Origin: Mycolicibacterium neworleansense
GTDB taxonomy: Bacteria; Actinomycetota; Actinomycetes; Mycobacteriales; Mycobacteriaceae
Direction of reading: 5' to 3'
Assembly: GCF_001245615.1 (NCBI RefSeq)
Contig: NZ_CWKH01000002.1
Span: 558,001-622,000, forward strand
DNA: 64,000 bases
Part shown: one piece after another, positions 1 to 9,091 of the stretch
How the letters are laid out: each line of letters starts with the position of its first letter
Position numbering within the stretch: position 1 is the stretch's first letter
Program-made: the position numbers and the translations under genes
Notes under the pieces: model-generated
What the model saw: only the letters and a program-made list of their open reading frames with translations
Database searches by the model: none
What the model was told of the DNA's origin: nothing

Positions 1-1638
1 CTGCTGAGCGGTCACACAGAACCGGTGAACAACGTCGTCTTCAGCCCTGACGGCAAACGACTGGCCAGCGCCGGCCAAGACCACACCATCCGGCTGCGGG
101 ACACAGAGACCGGCAAACCGATAGGCGGCCCGCTGACTGGCCACAGCGCCAGCGTGAACACCGTCGTCTTCAGCCCCGACGGCAAACGACTGGCCAGCGC
201 AAGCGACGACCACACCATCCGGTTGTGGAACGCCGACACGGGCCAACAAGTCGGACCGCCCTTGGACGGCCGGCAAGGGGCCGTGCTCGACGTGGTGTTC
301 AGCCCGGACGGGCACCGATTGGCCGCCGGCACCTATGAGCAAACCGTTCAGGTGTGGGATGCCGACACCGGAACAACCGTCGGCACGCCGTGGCACGGAC
401 ACACCGAGCCGGTCGGCCTGGTTGCCTACAGTCCGGATGGGCGGTTGTTGGCCAGCGGATCCGTCGACAACAAGGTTCAGGTGTGGGACGCCAAAACCGG
501 CCAGCCCCTTGGCCCCCCGCTCGTCGGACACACCGACGCGGTGCGGGGCATGCAGTTCAGTCCTGATGGACGAATGCTGGCCACCGCGAGCACCGACGGC
601 ACGTTGCGACTGTGGAACCCCACCGCGGGACTACCGCTGACAGGTCACACCGACGACGTCAATCGGGTTACCTTCAGTCCCGACGGCAAGCGCATCGCCT
701 CTGCCAGCACCGACCACACGATCCGGCTGTGGGACGCCGACTCGGGTAAGCAGTTGGGCATTCCCCTGACCGGCCACACAGAAACAGTTCTGGATGTCGC
801 GTTCAGTCCTGACGGTCACCGGTTGGCCAGCGGCAGCGCGTACCCGGAATCAGTTGTGCGACTCTGGGATGCGGATACGGGGAATCCGATCGGAACTCCG
901 CTGACCGGCCATACCGACGCCGTGTTCGCCGTGGCATACAGCCCCGACGGCAAGCGCATCGCGTCTGGGAGCGCAGACCGGACCATCCAGTTGTGGGACG
1001 CCGATACCGGTCGTCCGCTGGGTGCTCCACTGGTGGGCCACGCCGATTCGGTGTTTTCCGTGGCATTCAGCCCGGACGGAAACTTGCTGGCCAGCGCCAG
1101 TGCTGACGACACGGTGCGATTGTGGGAGGTCGACGGCGGGCAACCTGTCGCCGAGCTGAAGGGACACACCAACGACGTCATGGGCGTCGCGTTCAGCCCG
1201 GACGGAAAGTTGTTGGCCAGCGCCAGCGCCGACCAAACGGTGCGGCTCTGGGACGTCGAATCCCGGCAACCGGCGGGTGATCCGTTGCGCGGCCATGCGA
1301 TCAACGCCAACGACGTCGCGTTCAGCCCGGATGGCACCTTGCTGGCCACCGCCGGCTATCGCACGGTCCGGGTGTGGGACGTCAACGCCCGCCAGCCGGT
1401 CGGACAGTTGACGGGGCACACCGACATCATCTTCGGGGTGGCGTTCAGCCCCGACGGCACGCGTGTCGCCAGCGCCAGCTGGGACGATACGATTCGGATC
1501 TCACCAGCCAGCGGAACCTCGAAGATGTTGTGCGACAAGCTTTCCGCGAACATGACCCACCAGCAATGGAAAGACTGGATCTCCTCTGGCCTCGACTACC
1601 GGACACTGTGTGACAATCTGCCGGTCCCACCCGACTGA
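1..1638 (+). CDS. WD40-repeat beta-propeller protein, 3' part (starts before the window)
   Basis: The frame is open at base 1, so only the C-terminal part of about 545 residues is visible. Twelve WD40 units are seen, each with an FSPDG or YSPDG turn followed by L/I-A-S and a terminal W-D or similar dipeptide, with a period near 43 residues. Such repeats fold as propellers that act as protein-interaction scaffolds. After the last blade there is a short tail with LCDKLS and a second cysteine (LCDNLP) that I recall from mycobacterial WD40 proteins whose missing N-terminus carries a STAND-type NTPase or kinase domain; that part is outside the window, so the full architecture is inference. The downstream gene is convergent. 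Confidence 0.9.
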   Translation: MLSGHTEPVNNVVFSPDGKRLASAGQDHTIRLRDTETGKPIGGPLTGHSASVNTVVFSPDGKRLASASDDHTIRLWNADTGQQVGPPLDGRQGAVLDVVFSPDGHRLAAGTYEQTVQVWDADTGTTVGTPWHGHTEPVGLVAYSPDGRLLASGSVDNKVQVWDAKTGQPLGPPLVGHTDAVRGMQFSPDGRMLATASTDGTLRLWNPTAGLPLTGHTDDVNRVTFSPDGKRIASASTDHTIRLWDADSGKQLGIPLTGHTETVLDVAFSPDGHRLASGSAYPESVVRLWDADTGNPIGTPLTGHTDAVFAVAYSPDGKRIASGSADRTIQLWDADTGRPLGAPLVGHADSVFSVAFSPDGNLLASASADDTVRLWEVDGGQPVAELKGHTNDVMGVAFSPDGKLLASASADQTVRLWDVESRQPAGDPLRGHAINANDVAFSPDGTLLATAGYRTVRVWDVNARQPVGQLTGHTDIIFGVAFSPDGTRVASASWDDTIRISPASGTSKMLCDKLSANMTHQQWKDWISSGLDYRTLCDNLPVPPD

Positions 1639-1659
1639 GGACCGGCGGTGCAGTAGAGC

Positions 1660-2196
1660 TCACCGGGACTGCGTGGCGTCGCACTCTGGGGCGACGTGAA
1701 CGGCGATCCGGCTGATTTCGGTATTGATGTTCACCGCGATGTGCTCGCGGGCGGTCATCTCTGCGTCGTCGCGGCTGGCGACGGTGACGGCTTGGTCCAG
1801 TTCAGGAATCCGCACCCGGTAGCCGTGTCGCCTGGGTTGGATCTCGATGGCGAACCGATGGTCCGGCAGTGGCATCGGCTGCGGCCGGAAGAACCTCCTG
1901 TTCAAAGATTCCAGTAGACAATCAATCTGGTACTGCTCCCGGCGCTTGAGTCTGACGGCTTCGTGTAGGCGTGGCATCCGACGCCGGTTGCGATCATCTG
2001 CCGAATGCCTGACCAGCAGTTCGCAGTCACGGGCCAAATCCGCGTCGATCTCAGCCCGCTGCGCCTTCAGAAGCCCCCGGTAGTAGCGAGCCTGCCGGAC
2101 CTCTTGCTGACGAGTCAGGCGGACGACCTGGTCCTCGTCCGTCATCGTCACAAAGACATTTTGGCGGACGAGAACGGCGACTGTCGCGGACTTCAT
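1660..2196 (-). CDS. Hypothetical protein with basic coiled N-terminal half and HicB-like C-terminal strand segment
   Basis: The 178-residue product is not assigned to a named family. Residues about 25-105 are rich in Arg, Gln and Glu and predicted helical. The C-terminal part (YRVRIPELDQ, then VASRDDAEMTAREHIAV) resembles the partial RNase H-like fold of HicB-type antitoxins and related mycobacterial proteins, but no HicA toxin gene is adjacent. A second ATG at 2145 (MTDEDQ) is an alternative start; neither has a convincing ribosome-binding site. It ends 22 bases from the convergent WD40 gene. Codon use is like its neighbours. Function unknown. Confidence 0.6.
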   Translation of the reverse strand: MKSATVAVLVRQNVFVTMTDEDQVVRLTRQQEVRQARYYRGLLKAQRAEIDADLARDCELLVRHSADDRNRRRMPRLHEAVRLKRREQYQIDCLLESLNRRFFRPQPMPLPDHRFAIEIQPRRHGYRVRIPELDQAVTVASRDDAEMTAREHIAVNINTEISRIAVHVAPECDATQSR

Positions 2197-2234
2197 ATCA
2201 ACTTCATGTCAGCACGCCGTTACCGCCGTCGACC

Positions 2235-3173
2235 TCATGCCCGCTTGGGAAGCGGGATCCTGGCCAAGTCCTCGGCGGTGATCACCTCACCGCCGAACAC
2301 TTCGGCTGCTTCGTCGTGGTGATGCCCGGCGTCGTCGTAGCGCTGGGAGAAATGGGTCAGCACCAGCCGTCGCACGTTGCTCTCGGCGGCGATTCTGCCG
2401 GCCTGCCGCGCGGTCAGATGTCCGTAGCGCGAGGCCAATTCAGTGTCCGCGTGCAGGAACGTCGCCTCGATCACCAACATGTCGACGTCCTGGGCCAGCG
2501 CGAAGGCGGCGTCGCACAACCGGGTGTCCATGATGAAGGCGACGCGCTGTCCCCGCCGGGGCTCGCTGACATCGGACAGACGCACCTCTCGGTCGCCGAC
2601 CCGTGCTGCTCCGGTCGTCTGCAGTGCCCCGACGGCCGGTCCGGCGATCCCGAAACTCGCCAGCAATTCGGGCACAATCCGCCGGCCGTCAGCCTCAACG
2701 AGGCGGTAGCCGATGGAGGGCACCGAGTGATCGAGTTCGCGCACCTCCAGCCGGCCGAAGGCGCCATCGGCGACCGGGCCGTCCGCGCTGATCGGGTGCT
2801 CGCGCACGTCGAGCGTGTCGTGGAAAAGGCTCGCGTGCCGAAGCCGGGTGAAGTACTCCTGGCCAGAAGCCGGGTAATAGGCGTGCAACGGATGCGTCGC
2901 CCCGTCCAGCGACAAGCGTTGCAGCACTCCTGGAACCCCGAGACAGTGGTCGCCATGAAAGTGGGTCAGGCACAGCCGGGTGACAGCGCTTGCCGACACA
3001 CCTGCCAGGAGAAGCTGGCGTTGAGTTCCCTCGCCTGGGTCGAACAGCAAGCCCTCGCCGTCCCAGCGCAGCAGATATCCGTTGTGATTGCGGTGCCGTG
3101 TCGGCACCTGGCTGGCGGTACCGAGCACGATCAACTCACGGATCGACACGCCTCCGACAGTACGATTCGGCAC
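2235..3173 (-). CDS. rnz: Ribonuclease Z-type metallo-beta-lactamase hydrolase
   Basis: The 312-residue protein matches the ElaC/RNase Z branch of the metallo-beta-lactamase superfamily, zinc enzymes that process tRNA 3' ends. It begins with the typical strand VLGTASQVPT. Zinc ligands are visible: HFHGDH at residues 71-76, the LDHSVPSIGYR histidine, the aspartate in IMDTRLCD and the histidine in LTHFSQRY. The stretch between the HxHxDH motif and LDHS carries the flexible arm region of long RNase Z forms. This is the longer SQVPTRxRN form, and a second shorter RNase Z may exist elsewhere in the genome, so tRNA processing as its main task is an inference. A GTG eight codons downstream is an alternative start. 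Confidence 0.85.
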   Translation of the reverse strand: MPNRTVGGVSIRELIVLGTASQVPTRHRNHNGYLLRWDGEGLLFDPGEGTQRQLLLAGVSASAVTRLCLTHFHGDHCLGVPGVLQRLSLDGATHPLHAYYPASGQEYFTRLRHASLFHDTLDVREHPISADGPVADGAFGRLEVRELDHSVPSIGYRLVEADGRRIVPELLASFGIAGPAVGALQTTGAARVGDREVRLSDVSEPRRGQRVAFIMDTRLCDAAFALAQDVDMLVIEATFLHADTELASRYGHLTARQAGRIAAESNVRRLVLTHFSQRYDDAGHHHDEAAEVFGGEVITAEDLARIPLPKRA

Positions 3174-3238
3174 GGCGCCACGTTTGGTGGGCCGGTGTTC
3201 GGGTGTGTGCTGGAATGACTGAATGGCGGAGTTACCGG

Positions 3239-3490
3239 CTAGGCACCGAGATTCGCCACAGTCGAATCCAGCTTCGCCGCCTCCTCGGCCATTTGATCCT
3301 CGGACATTTGCGCTCCGTGGGCCCGGCTGATCAGATCGGCCCGGGAGATCACGCGCAGCGCGCCGCGATAGTCGTCCGACTCCAGTTGCGTCGCAGACAC
3401 CACGTCCGTATGACCCTGAACCAGGACCAGCACGGCGTCGGATATGTCCGTTGCCAGGAGCCGTCGTAGGTCGTCAGCTGAAATTGTCAT
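3239..3490 (-). CDS. Small conserved hypothetical protein (83 aa)
   Basis: The product is acidic and soluble with no signal peptide or membrane segment. An AGAGGA ribosome-binding site lies about 9 bases before the ATG. The sequence (MTISADDLRRLLATDISDAV at the start, then ESDDYRGALRVISRADL) has the look of a small alpha/beta protein, but I do not recognise the family. It is separate from the RNase Z gene downstream by 65 bases and could be cotranscribed with it. Confidence 0.6.
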   Translation of the reverse strand: MTISADDLRRLLATDISDAVLVLVQGHTDVVSATQLESDDYRGALRVISRADLISRAHGAQMSEDQMAEEAAKLDSTVANLGA

Positions 3491-3647
3491 GGGCCGTCCT
3501 CTGTCCTCGCGTATCGGTGTCCAGCAGTAGCAATGCCCGTTCGCTGCTGGTCCTATTCGCTTGGACGTGAGAACGACCGATAACCAGTCACCACCGCATC
3601 GAGAAACTGGGACGTGTCCCAGAAATGGCGGCGTGGCCGGTTACTGA

Positions 3648-3794
3648 TCAGGCTCGCCGGTCGATCAGCGCGAGGAGCTTCAGAGGTGCGGAAGCAATCA
3701 GGACCGCGACAAGAGCCGAGAATGCCAACCCCAAGAACGCCGCGGTCATCGCGATGTACATGGCAGTTACCAACCGCTCGAAAACAACACTCAT
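3648..3794 (-). CDS. Small single-pass membrane protein (48 aa)
   Basis: A short frame reads MSVVFERLVTAMYIAMTAAF and continues into a hydrophobic helix (LGLAFSALVAVLIAS) followed by a basic tail LIDRRA. An AGAGG ribosome-binding site is placed 9-10 bases upstream of the ATG at 3794. The layout of charged N-terminus, one membrane helix of about 25 residues and positive C-terminus is typical of real small membrane proteins. No partner is adjacent, as the nearest same-strand gene is 158 bases downstream. Function is unknown. Longer frames on both strands at this place lack coding character. Confidence 0.5.
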   Translation of the reverse strand: MSVVFERLVTAMYIAMTAAFLGLAFSALVAVLIASAPLKLLALIDRRA

Positions 3795-3954
3795 GAAGCA
3801 ACCTCTACAGACGAACTGACGCTATTGCGGGCCGGTCCCTTTGCTCGGCCATCGTGCACAACGCAGACCTTAGGTCGCTCGACCACCAGGCCGGGGTTAC
3901 GCAATGTAATGAATTCGGTCGAATCGTTGACACCCTGCAAGCCGGCCGGACACC

Positions 3955-5292
3955 TCAACTGCTCGGCGCGAGCTGATGGAGTTCTCGGAGGTCGATCGAT
4001 TCTCCGAGGATGCGTTCCGCTGCCCGATGTCCCGAAAGCAACGCCCCGTTCACTGTCGCCGGGTCGGTGCTCCAGGTTGCTTCCCCGGCAAGGTGCACCA
4101 CCCCCGCTGCCGGAGTCGCCATCGCGTCGTGGTCCTCATGGGACGCGCCCACCGCCACATAGGAATACGAACCCAACGAATACGGATCGCCGCCCCACCG
4201 GGTAACCCAATGATTCACCGGGGACGGAACCTTGTCGCCATAAATCTGTCTCAGGGAGGCCAGCGCCGAGGCGAGGACCTGCTCGTCGGTCATCGCCTCG
4301 ACCTCCCGCCCCCGCGGGCCACCGGCGAACGTCAACAGCATCGGCTGCCCACTGCTACCCGACACGTCGTACCACGAATGCCACACGTCTCCGCCTGCGC
4401 CCTGCTGACGCATCGCATAGATATCGCTGGGCCAGAAGTGCTGTGGGAACTGAATGAACACCTTGACGAACACACCCATACCGAGCCGCTCGATCGGGCC
4501 GGCGACCTCGGGCGGCAGTTCGGGAACGAATTCGATGGATCCACTCTTGAGGACACCCAACGGCACCGTCACCACCACATTGCGACCCTGGAAAGAAGCC
4601 GCTGCGGTATCCACGCGCCCCCCTTCGGCCGACCACACCACCGACTTCACGACCTGGTTCAGCCGAACATCAAGCCCGCGGGCCAAAGTCAGCACCAGCT
4701 GGTCATAACCGCCCGGGAAAACCACCTCATCACCGAAGATCACATCTTCATCGAGGCCGTGTGCCGCAACGTCGCTGATATGCGCGCCGCACTGCTCCTC
4801 GGTGCGGTGACGATAGAACTCCCACACCCTCTGCTTGCGCTCGGTATCCCAGTCCCGGGTGGCAAGTGCTTGCGCCGCGACCGCGGCGTAACTCTGGCCG
4901 GGCTCGCACGAGGCGATGACGCGCTCCAGCTCCTGGTCAACATCGTGAACGTCATCAGCCCATCGTTGCGCGGCAACAGGATTCAACAGGGTGAACGACG
5001 GGTCATAGTTCGCGATCGGCCGGCTGTCGGGCTGAAACGCGCCCACCGTGAACTCGACGGTGTCGATGCCGAACGCCTCGACCAGATCGGTCAACGGATT
5101 CCCGTCGACGCCATGAATCCAAGAGACACCCAGATCCACACACAACCCGGCCGACCGGTCCGTCCACAACCGCCCACCGACCCGGTCCCGCGCTTCCAGA
5201 ACAACTACCCGCTGACCTGCACGGCTCAGCAAGTTCGCGGCCGTGACGCCCGCTACCCCGGCACCCACAACGACCGTATCGAAGGCACTCAC
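3955..5292 (-). CDS. Flavin-containing monoamine oxidase family protein
   Basis: This 445-residue enzyme oxidises an amine to the aldehyde or imine with release of ammonia and peroxide. The N-terminus has the FAD-binding dinucleotide fold (VVVGAGVAGVTAANLL, then the glutamate in VVVLEARDRVGGRLWTD). The C-terminal FAD segment VVHLAGEATWSTDPATVNGALLSG is the amine-oxidase signature near the flavin, with the aromatic residue before. There is no signal peptide, so it acts in the cytosol. Its start overlaps the stop of the upstream aminotransferase fusion by four bases (ATGA), which implies translational coupling and a joint pathway for an amine or amino alcohol. The exact substrate cannot be read from sequence. 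Confidence 0.88.
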   Translation of the reverse strand: MSAFDTVVVGAGVAGVTAANLLSRAGQRVVVLEARDRVGGRLWTDRSAGLCVDLGVSWIHGVDGNPLTDLVEAFGIDTVEFTVGAFQPDSRPIANYDPSFTLLNPVAAQRWADDVHDVDQELERVIASCEPGQSYAAVAAQALATRDWDTERKQRVWEFYRHRTEEQCGAHISDVAAHGLDEDVIFGDEVVFPGGYDQLVLTLARGLDVRLNQVVKSVVWSAEGGRVDTAAASFQGRNVVVTVPLGVLKSGSIEFVPELPPEVAGPIERLGMGVFVKVFIQFPQHFWPSDIYAMRQQGAGGDVWHSWYDVSGSSGQPMLLTFAGGPRGREVEAMTDEQVLASALASLRQIYGDKVPSPVNHWVTRWGGDPYSLGSYSYVAVGASHEDHDAMATPAAGVVHLAGEATWSTDPATVNGALLSGHRAAERILGESIDLRELHQLAPSS

Positions 5293-8222
5293 AGGGCGTC
5301 CTTTTCAGCCACCAGCCTGGCGCTGCTCCCAGCATTGAGTTCGGTCAGCGCGACATCCACAGCGCTGACAAAGGCGTCCGCATCCTCGACTGTCAACGTG
5401 AGCGGTGGCTTCACCTTGAGCACGTTCTGTCGTTCGGACGTCGCCTGCATGATGACGCCTAGATCGAGGAGTCGCTCACAGAGCCAAGCGGTTTCGGCTG
5501 TTGCCGGCGTCAAGGATTCGCGATCTTGCACGAGTTCCACTCCGAGGTACAGGCCGCAACCGTGGATCGCACCGATGATGGGGTGTTTTTCGCTCAGCTT
5601 CGAGAGCCGCTGATGCAGGTGAGCGCCGACCCGTGCCGCGTTGGCCTGCAGACCTTCCTCTCTGATGACGTCAAGGACGGCTGACCCGGCCACGGCGCCG
5701 GCAGGCGCTCCGGCGGCGGACGAGAAGAACATCCCCTCATCGCGCAGGGCGTCGACAATCTCACGGCGGGTGATGACCGCGCCGATCGGATAAGCGTTGC
5801 CTGCGGCCTTGGCAACCGCGATGATGTCCGGCACCACCCCCTGCATCTGAGAGCCCCAGAACGCCGCCCCCAGTCGGCCATACCCGACCTGCACCTCGTC
5901 GGCAATGGCAAGCCCGCCGTGCCGGCGCACAACCGCATACGCCTCAGCGAGATAGCCCTGCGGCGGTATCACCCCGCCTGCGTTGCCGAGCACGGGTTCG
6001 CAGATAAATGCCGCCGGGGCACGGTTTTCCGATGCTAGCGCAGCGGTGACGTCGAAAACTTGAGCCGCATATCGAGCGCCGGCGTCCGGACCTCGGAAGG
6101 GCCCACGGTAGGCGTTCGGGGCATCGACCAGGTGCACCCAATCAGGCCGTGAGGACAGCGCGTTGGGGTTGTCGAAAGCGGAGGTGCTCACCGCGTCCGC
6201 GGCCATCGTCCACCCGTGGTAGCCCTCGCGCGTCGCGATCACGTCGCGCCTGCCGGTTGCCACCCGGGCAAGCCGAATGGCGAGGTCGATCGCCTCAGAG
6301 CCGCTGTTCACCGGGATCACCGTGTCCAGGGACGGGTCCGGGCTGTAGGCGAGAAGCTTCTCGGTGAAGTCGGCGTAGGCCTGATACAGGAATCGCGAGT
6401 TCGTATTGAGCAGGTTCAGCTGTCGACCCACCGCGTCGGCCAAGCGAGGATGCGAATGGCCGATAGCGGTCACGTTGTTGACCATGTCCAGGTAGGCGCG
6501 CCCCTGGGTGTCGATCAGTCTTGTACCCCAGCCTCGTTCGATCTGCGGTGGCTCGGCATAGTAGCGCTCGGCAGCCCCACCCATGGCCCGATCACGGCGA
6601 GTGCGCACCGCGCGAAGTTCTGCGAGCGGGTCAGGCACGGAAGGTGCCCCGAGGATGAGCGACGGGTCTGCCGCACCGTCGGTCTCGTACTCGTCGTCGG
6701 GTCCGGCGAAGGTCGCGTCACCGGAGGCGTCCCGCACCCGCCGGGCAATGATGAGCCGGCCAAGGCCTTCCGGATCCGCGGCGACCTGGCCGATGGGCTC
6801 CCCTGCCTGTACGTCACCATTGGGGGCGGCTGGTGAAAGTCCTTCGAAACGAAGCACCACTCCGCGGTCGGCCAGTTCGAGCCCGGCCTCGTCTTGCACG
6901 ACGGAGCCCGAAAAGGGGGCGTTCACAATCGTTCCCGGTCGCGTCCAGAGTTCGACGCGTCGCGCGCGGGCCGGTGCCGGCTGTCCAACGTCCAGCGATA
7001 CCCGGGTGAGCCGGGCCTCGCCGAACCGCATCACTGCGACCGGCCCATGGTTCAGCGCCTCGCGCACAAGCTCACGTTCCACGCCGGGCGCGATCCACCG
7101 CCCGCGGTCGAGGGCTTCGCTGCGAACACCGAGATCGATCACGCGCGCTGCGCGGCTTCCCGGCAGAATCTCGGCATAGTCGTGCCCGGCGACGTGAGCT
7201 CGCCCCGCCGCCAGTCGCAGGTGCGAAGTAGCCTGAGCCGGTTCGTAATCCAGGGTTTTCTCGAACACCTGCCACTCGTGCTCGAGCCGCTCCTGTGCGT
7301 AAGCGTTGTCCGGGTCGATACTCAGCTGGCTCCACCCGCTGACCACCAAGACCGCACCGCGAAGGACCATCATGGGCCAAAGCGCAGCGAGCTCCTCATC
7401 AGTGAGTTCAACCTCCGCGGCGAAACCACGAACGGCGCGTCCGACCATGGTCATGCTTCCGGTGCGCCCAAGGACGTCGGCCGCCAGTACCGCCAGTTCT
7501 GCGACGCGCCACGAGTACGACACGTCCCCGAGGTCCACGACCCACAGCTCGCCTTGCCCGTCCATCAGCACGTTGTCGGTGGTCAGGTCGCAGTGGATGA
7601 CCTGGCGCCGCAGCGCCGGCGCGAACGCCTCCAGTTGCGTGGCCGCTTCCCGTGCCGCGCGCAGGCATCTGTCGCGCAGATGCAGCGGAAGGTCTTTCTG
7701 CAGAGTCTCAACCACCTCGAGACTTCGGCTCAGTTCCCATTGGATCTCTCGGTCAGCGGCCGGATGCTCAAAACCATCCAGCGCTCGGACAGTGCGACCG
7801 GCAAGTGTGCCCAACTCCTGCGCCAGCACGCCGGTGAGCGGCTCACAATCTGCGACCGGAGCCCCTGAGACGAGTTCGAACGCACATGCTTGCGCCGGCG
7901 TCCCGTCGGCCGCCGAGACACTGATCGATCGCTGCCCGCTCGTCGTCGAGAGGACCGCCGGCGTCGCGATGCCGGAAGCCCGTAGGCGGTCCGACACCCC
8001 AGCCTGCAGTTCCAGTACCTCGGCCGGCACCGATGGGTGGTTCACCTTGAACAGCAGGCCGTCTCCCGATTCGGGGTCGACGCGAAAGTTGCGGTCCTGC
8101 TGGCTCCCGAGCTCGGAAATTCGCCCTGTCACGCCGAAGTGCTCGGCGACCACCTGCGCTGCCGCCTCGACGTCAATGGCCGGACGTACCAGGCGCCACC
8201 GCTGATCCGCGATGTTGTCCAC
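5289..8222 (-). CDS. Three-domain fusion: APH-like kinase, M23-like domain, class III aminotransferase
   Basis: The product of about 977 residues has three parts. Residues roughly 15-330 are an aminoglycoside/choline-kinase-like fold with the catalytic loop VIHCDLTTDNVLMDG (H-x-D-x4-N) and a following VVDLGD metal site. Residues about 430-510 resemble a peptidase-M23/lipoyl-like beta domain (PFSGSVV, then AGEPIGQVA) but lack the zinc histidines. The rest is a class III PLP aminotransferase with the lysine in VAKAAGNAYPIGAV. The family includes ethanolamine-phosphate phospho-lyase relatives, so phosphorylation of an amino alcohol followed by PLP chemistry is a reasonable inference. I chose GTG at 8222; TTG at 8237 is possible. 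It overlaps the amine oxidase and lies downstream of an Lrp regulator. Confidence 0.88.
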   Translation of the reverse strand: MDNIADQRWRLVRPAIDVEAAAQVVAEHFGVTGRISELGSQQDRNFRVDPESGDGLLFKVNHPSVPAEVLELQAGVSDRLRASGIATPAVLSTTSGQRSISVSAADGTPAQACAFELVSGAPVADCEPLTGVLAQELGTLAGRTVRALDGFEHPAADREIQWELSRSLEVVETLQKDLPLHLRDRCLRAAREAATQLEAFAPALRRQVIHCDLTTDNVLMDGQGELWVVDLGDVSYSWRVAELAVLAADVLGRTGSMTMVGRAVRGFAAEVELTDEELAALWPMMVLRGAVLVVSGWSQLSIDPDNAYAQERLEHEWQVFEKTLDYEPAQATSHLRLAAGRAHVAGHDYAEILPGSRAARVIDLGVRSEALDRGRWIAPGVERELVREALNHGPVAVMRFGEARLTRVSLDVGQPAPARARRVELWTRPGTIVNAPFSGSVVQDEAGLELADRGVVLRFEGLSPAAPNGDVQAGEPIGQVAADPEGLGRLIIARRVRDASGDATFAGPDDEYETDGAADPSLILGAPSVPDPLAELRAVRTRRDRAMGGAAERYYAEPPQIERGWGTRLIDTQGRAYLDMVNNVTAIGHSHPRLADAVGRQLNLLNTNSRFLYQAYADFTEKLLAYSPDPSLDTVIPVNSGSEAIDLAIRLARVATGRRDVIATREGYHGWTMAADAVSTSAFDNPNALSSRPDWVHLVDAPNAYRGPFRGPDAGARYAAQVFDVTAALASENRAPAAFICEPVLGNAGGVIPPQGYLAEAYAVVRRHGGLAIADEVQVGYGRLGAAFWGSQMQGVVPDIIAVAKAAGNAYPIGAVITRREIVDALRDEGMFFSSAAGAPAGAVAGSAVLDVIREEGLQANAARVGAHLHQRLSKLSEKHPIIGAIHGCGLYLGVELVQDRESLTPATAETAWLCERLLDLGVIMQATSERQNVLKVKPPLTLTVEDADAFVSAVDVALTELNAGSSARLVAEKDAL

Positions 8223-8297
8223 TGCTGCCCCAATCAAGATCTACATCGTGACCGTTTACGGATTCGTGGTCATGTTACATCACTAAGCAGCGGCGAA

Positions 8298-8323
8298 CAG
8301 TGCGTATTTCTCACCACGCACTG
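8298..8323. promoter_or_regulatory. Inverted repeat upstream of the aminotransferase operon, candidate Lrp operator
   Basis: CAGTGCGT and ACGCACTG form a perfect 8-bp inverted repeat with a 10-base spacer, about 75 bases upstream of the aminotransferase start and downstream of the lrp gene. Spacing of the half sites is near two helical turns centre to centre. Assignment to the neighbouring Lrp protein is inference. Confidence 0.4.
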
Positions 8324-8403
8324 CTCAGGTCTTGGCATGGCGCAGCGCTGACGCACACGTGTAGAACCAGCGCAGAGCGCGGTCGCACGCATTCGTCAGG
8401 AAG

Positions 8404-8877
8404 CTAGCGGACGCCCCATTCGAACCGGTGCGTACGAATTCCGTAGTACGGGAACGTCTCAGCACGAGCCACGCCCGGGATGGGGCGAATTTTCTGGTTG
8501 ATCACTTCGAGCATGGAAGCTTGATCGGTGGCGATGACCTCGACCAGGAGGTCGTAACGCCCCGCCGCGAGGACCACGTAGATGACGTCCTCGATGTCGT
8601 TGAGAGCTGCAGCGATGGCCTCGACATCGCCGTCGGCAACGATGCCCACCATCGCCATACTGCGATAACCGAGCCGGAGCGGATCCGTGACACCGACGAT
8701 CTGCAGAATCCCACGGTCCTGAAGGCGCTTGAACCGCTTGCGCGCGCCGCCCGCGGTGAGGCCGACGAGCTCTCCGAGCTCGGCGTACCCGATGCGACCG
8801 TCCTTCTGCAACGCAGTCAGCAGGATGCGATCGATCTCGTCGAGATCGTCCCTGGCCTCAGAAGCGGGCGAACTCAT
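8404..8877 (-). CDS. Lrp/AsnC family transcriptional regulator
   Basis: The 157-residue protein has an N-terminal winged helix (LDEIDRILLTALQKDGRIGY, then LTAGGARKRFKRLQDRGILQ as recognition helix and wing) and a C-terminal RAM effector domain (AAGRYDLLVEVIATD, then FPYYGIRTH). Members sense amino acids or amines and control nearby catabolic genes. I set the start at ATG 8877 because GGAG lies 9 bases upstream; the frame continues 52 codons further without coding character. The aminotransferase fusion and amine oxidase follow on the same strand after 180 bases containing an inverted repeat, so it probably controls them. Confidence 0.88.
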   Translation of the reverse strand: MSSPASEARDDLDEIDRILLTALQKDGRIGYAELGELVGLTAGGARKRFKRLQDRGILQIVGVTDPLRLGYRSMAMVGIVADGDVEAIAAALNDIEDVIYVVLAAGRYDLLVEVIATDQASMLEVINQKIRPIPGVARAETFPYYGIRTHRFEWGVR

Positions 8878-9006
8878 GCACCGGCTCCACAAGTGAGGAA
8901 AATGGACTCTTTCGCTGCCATCAGTTACGCATCGTAACCGCTGCGCTCCGACGGCATCGCTGCCGTCGGGTTCAAAAATGGTGACGAACACCCATCTGGC
9001 TGAGCG

Positions 9007-9080
9007 CACCCACGGCTGGACTCGAACCAGCAACCTCCTGCTTCGTAAACAGGCGCTCTCTCCATTTGAGCTACGCGGGC
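9007..9080 (-). tRNA. tRNA-Arg (ACG)
   Basis: A 74-nt cloverleaf: acceptor GCCCGCG with CGTGGGT (two G-U pairs), D arm GCTC/GAGC, anticodon stem CCTGT/GCAGG with loop TTACGAA giving ACG, T arm GCTGG-TTCGAGT-CCAGC, discriminator G. CCA is not encoded. Last gene of the minus-strand array. Confidence 0.85.
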
Positions 9081-9091
9081 ATCCTGTGCCG

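Noticed and set aside
1..1638. Periodic DNA repeats considered as a CRISPR array
   Set aside because: The period of about 129 bases is in frame and encodes WD40 blades; no short repeats with unique spacers.
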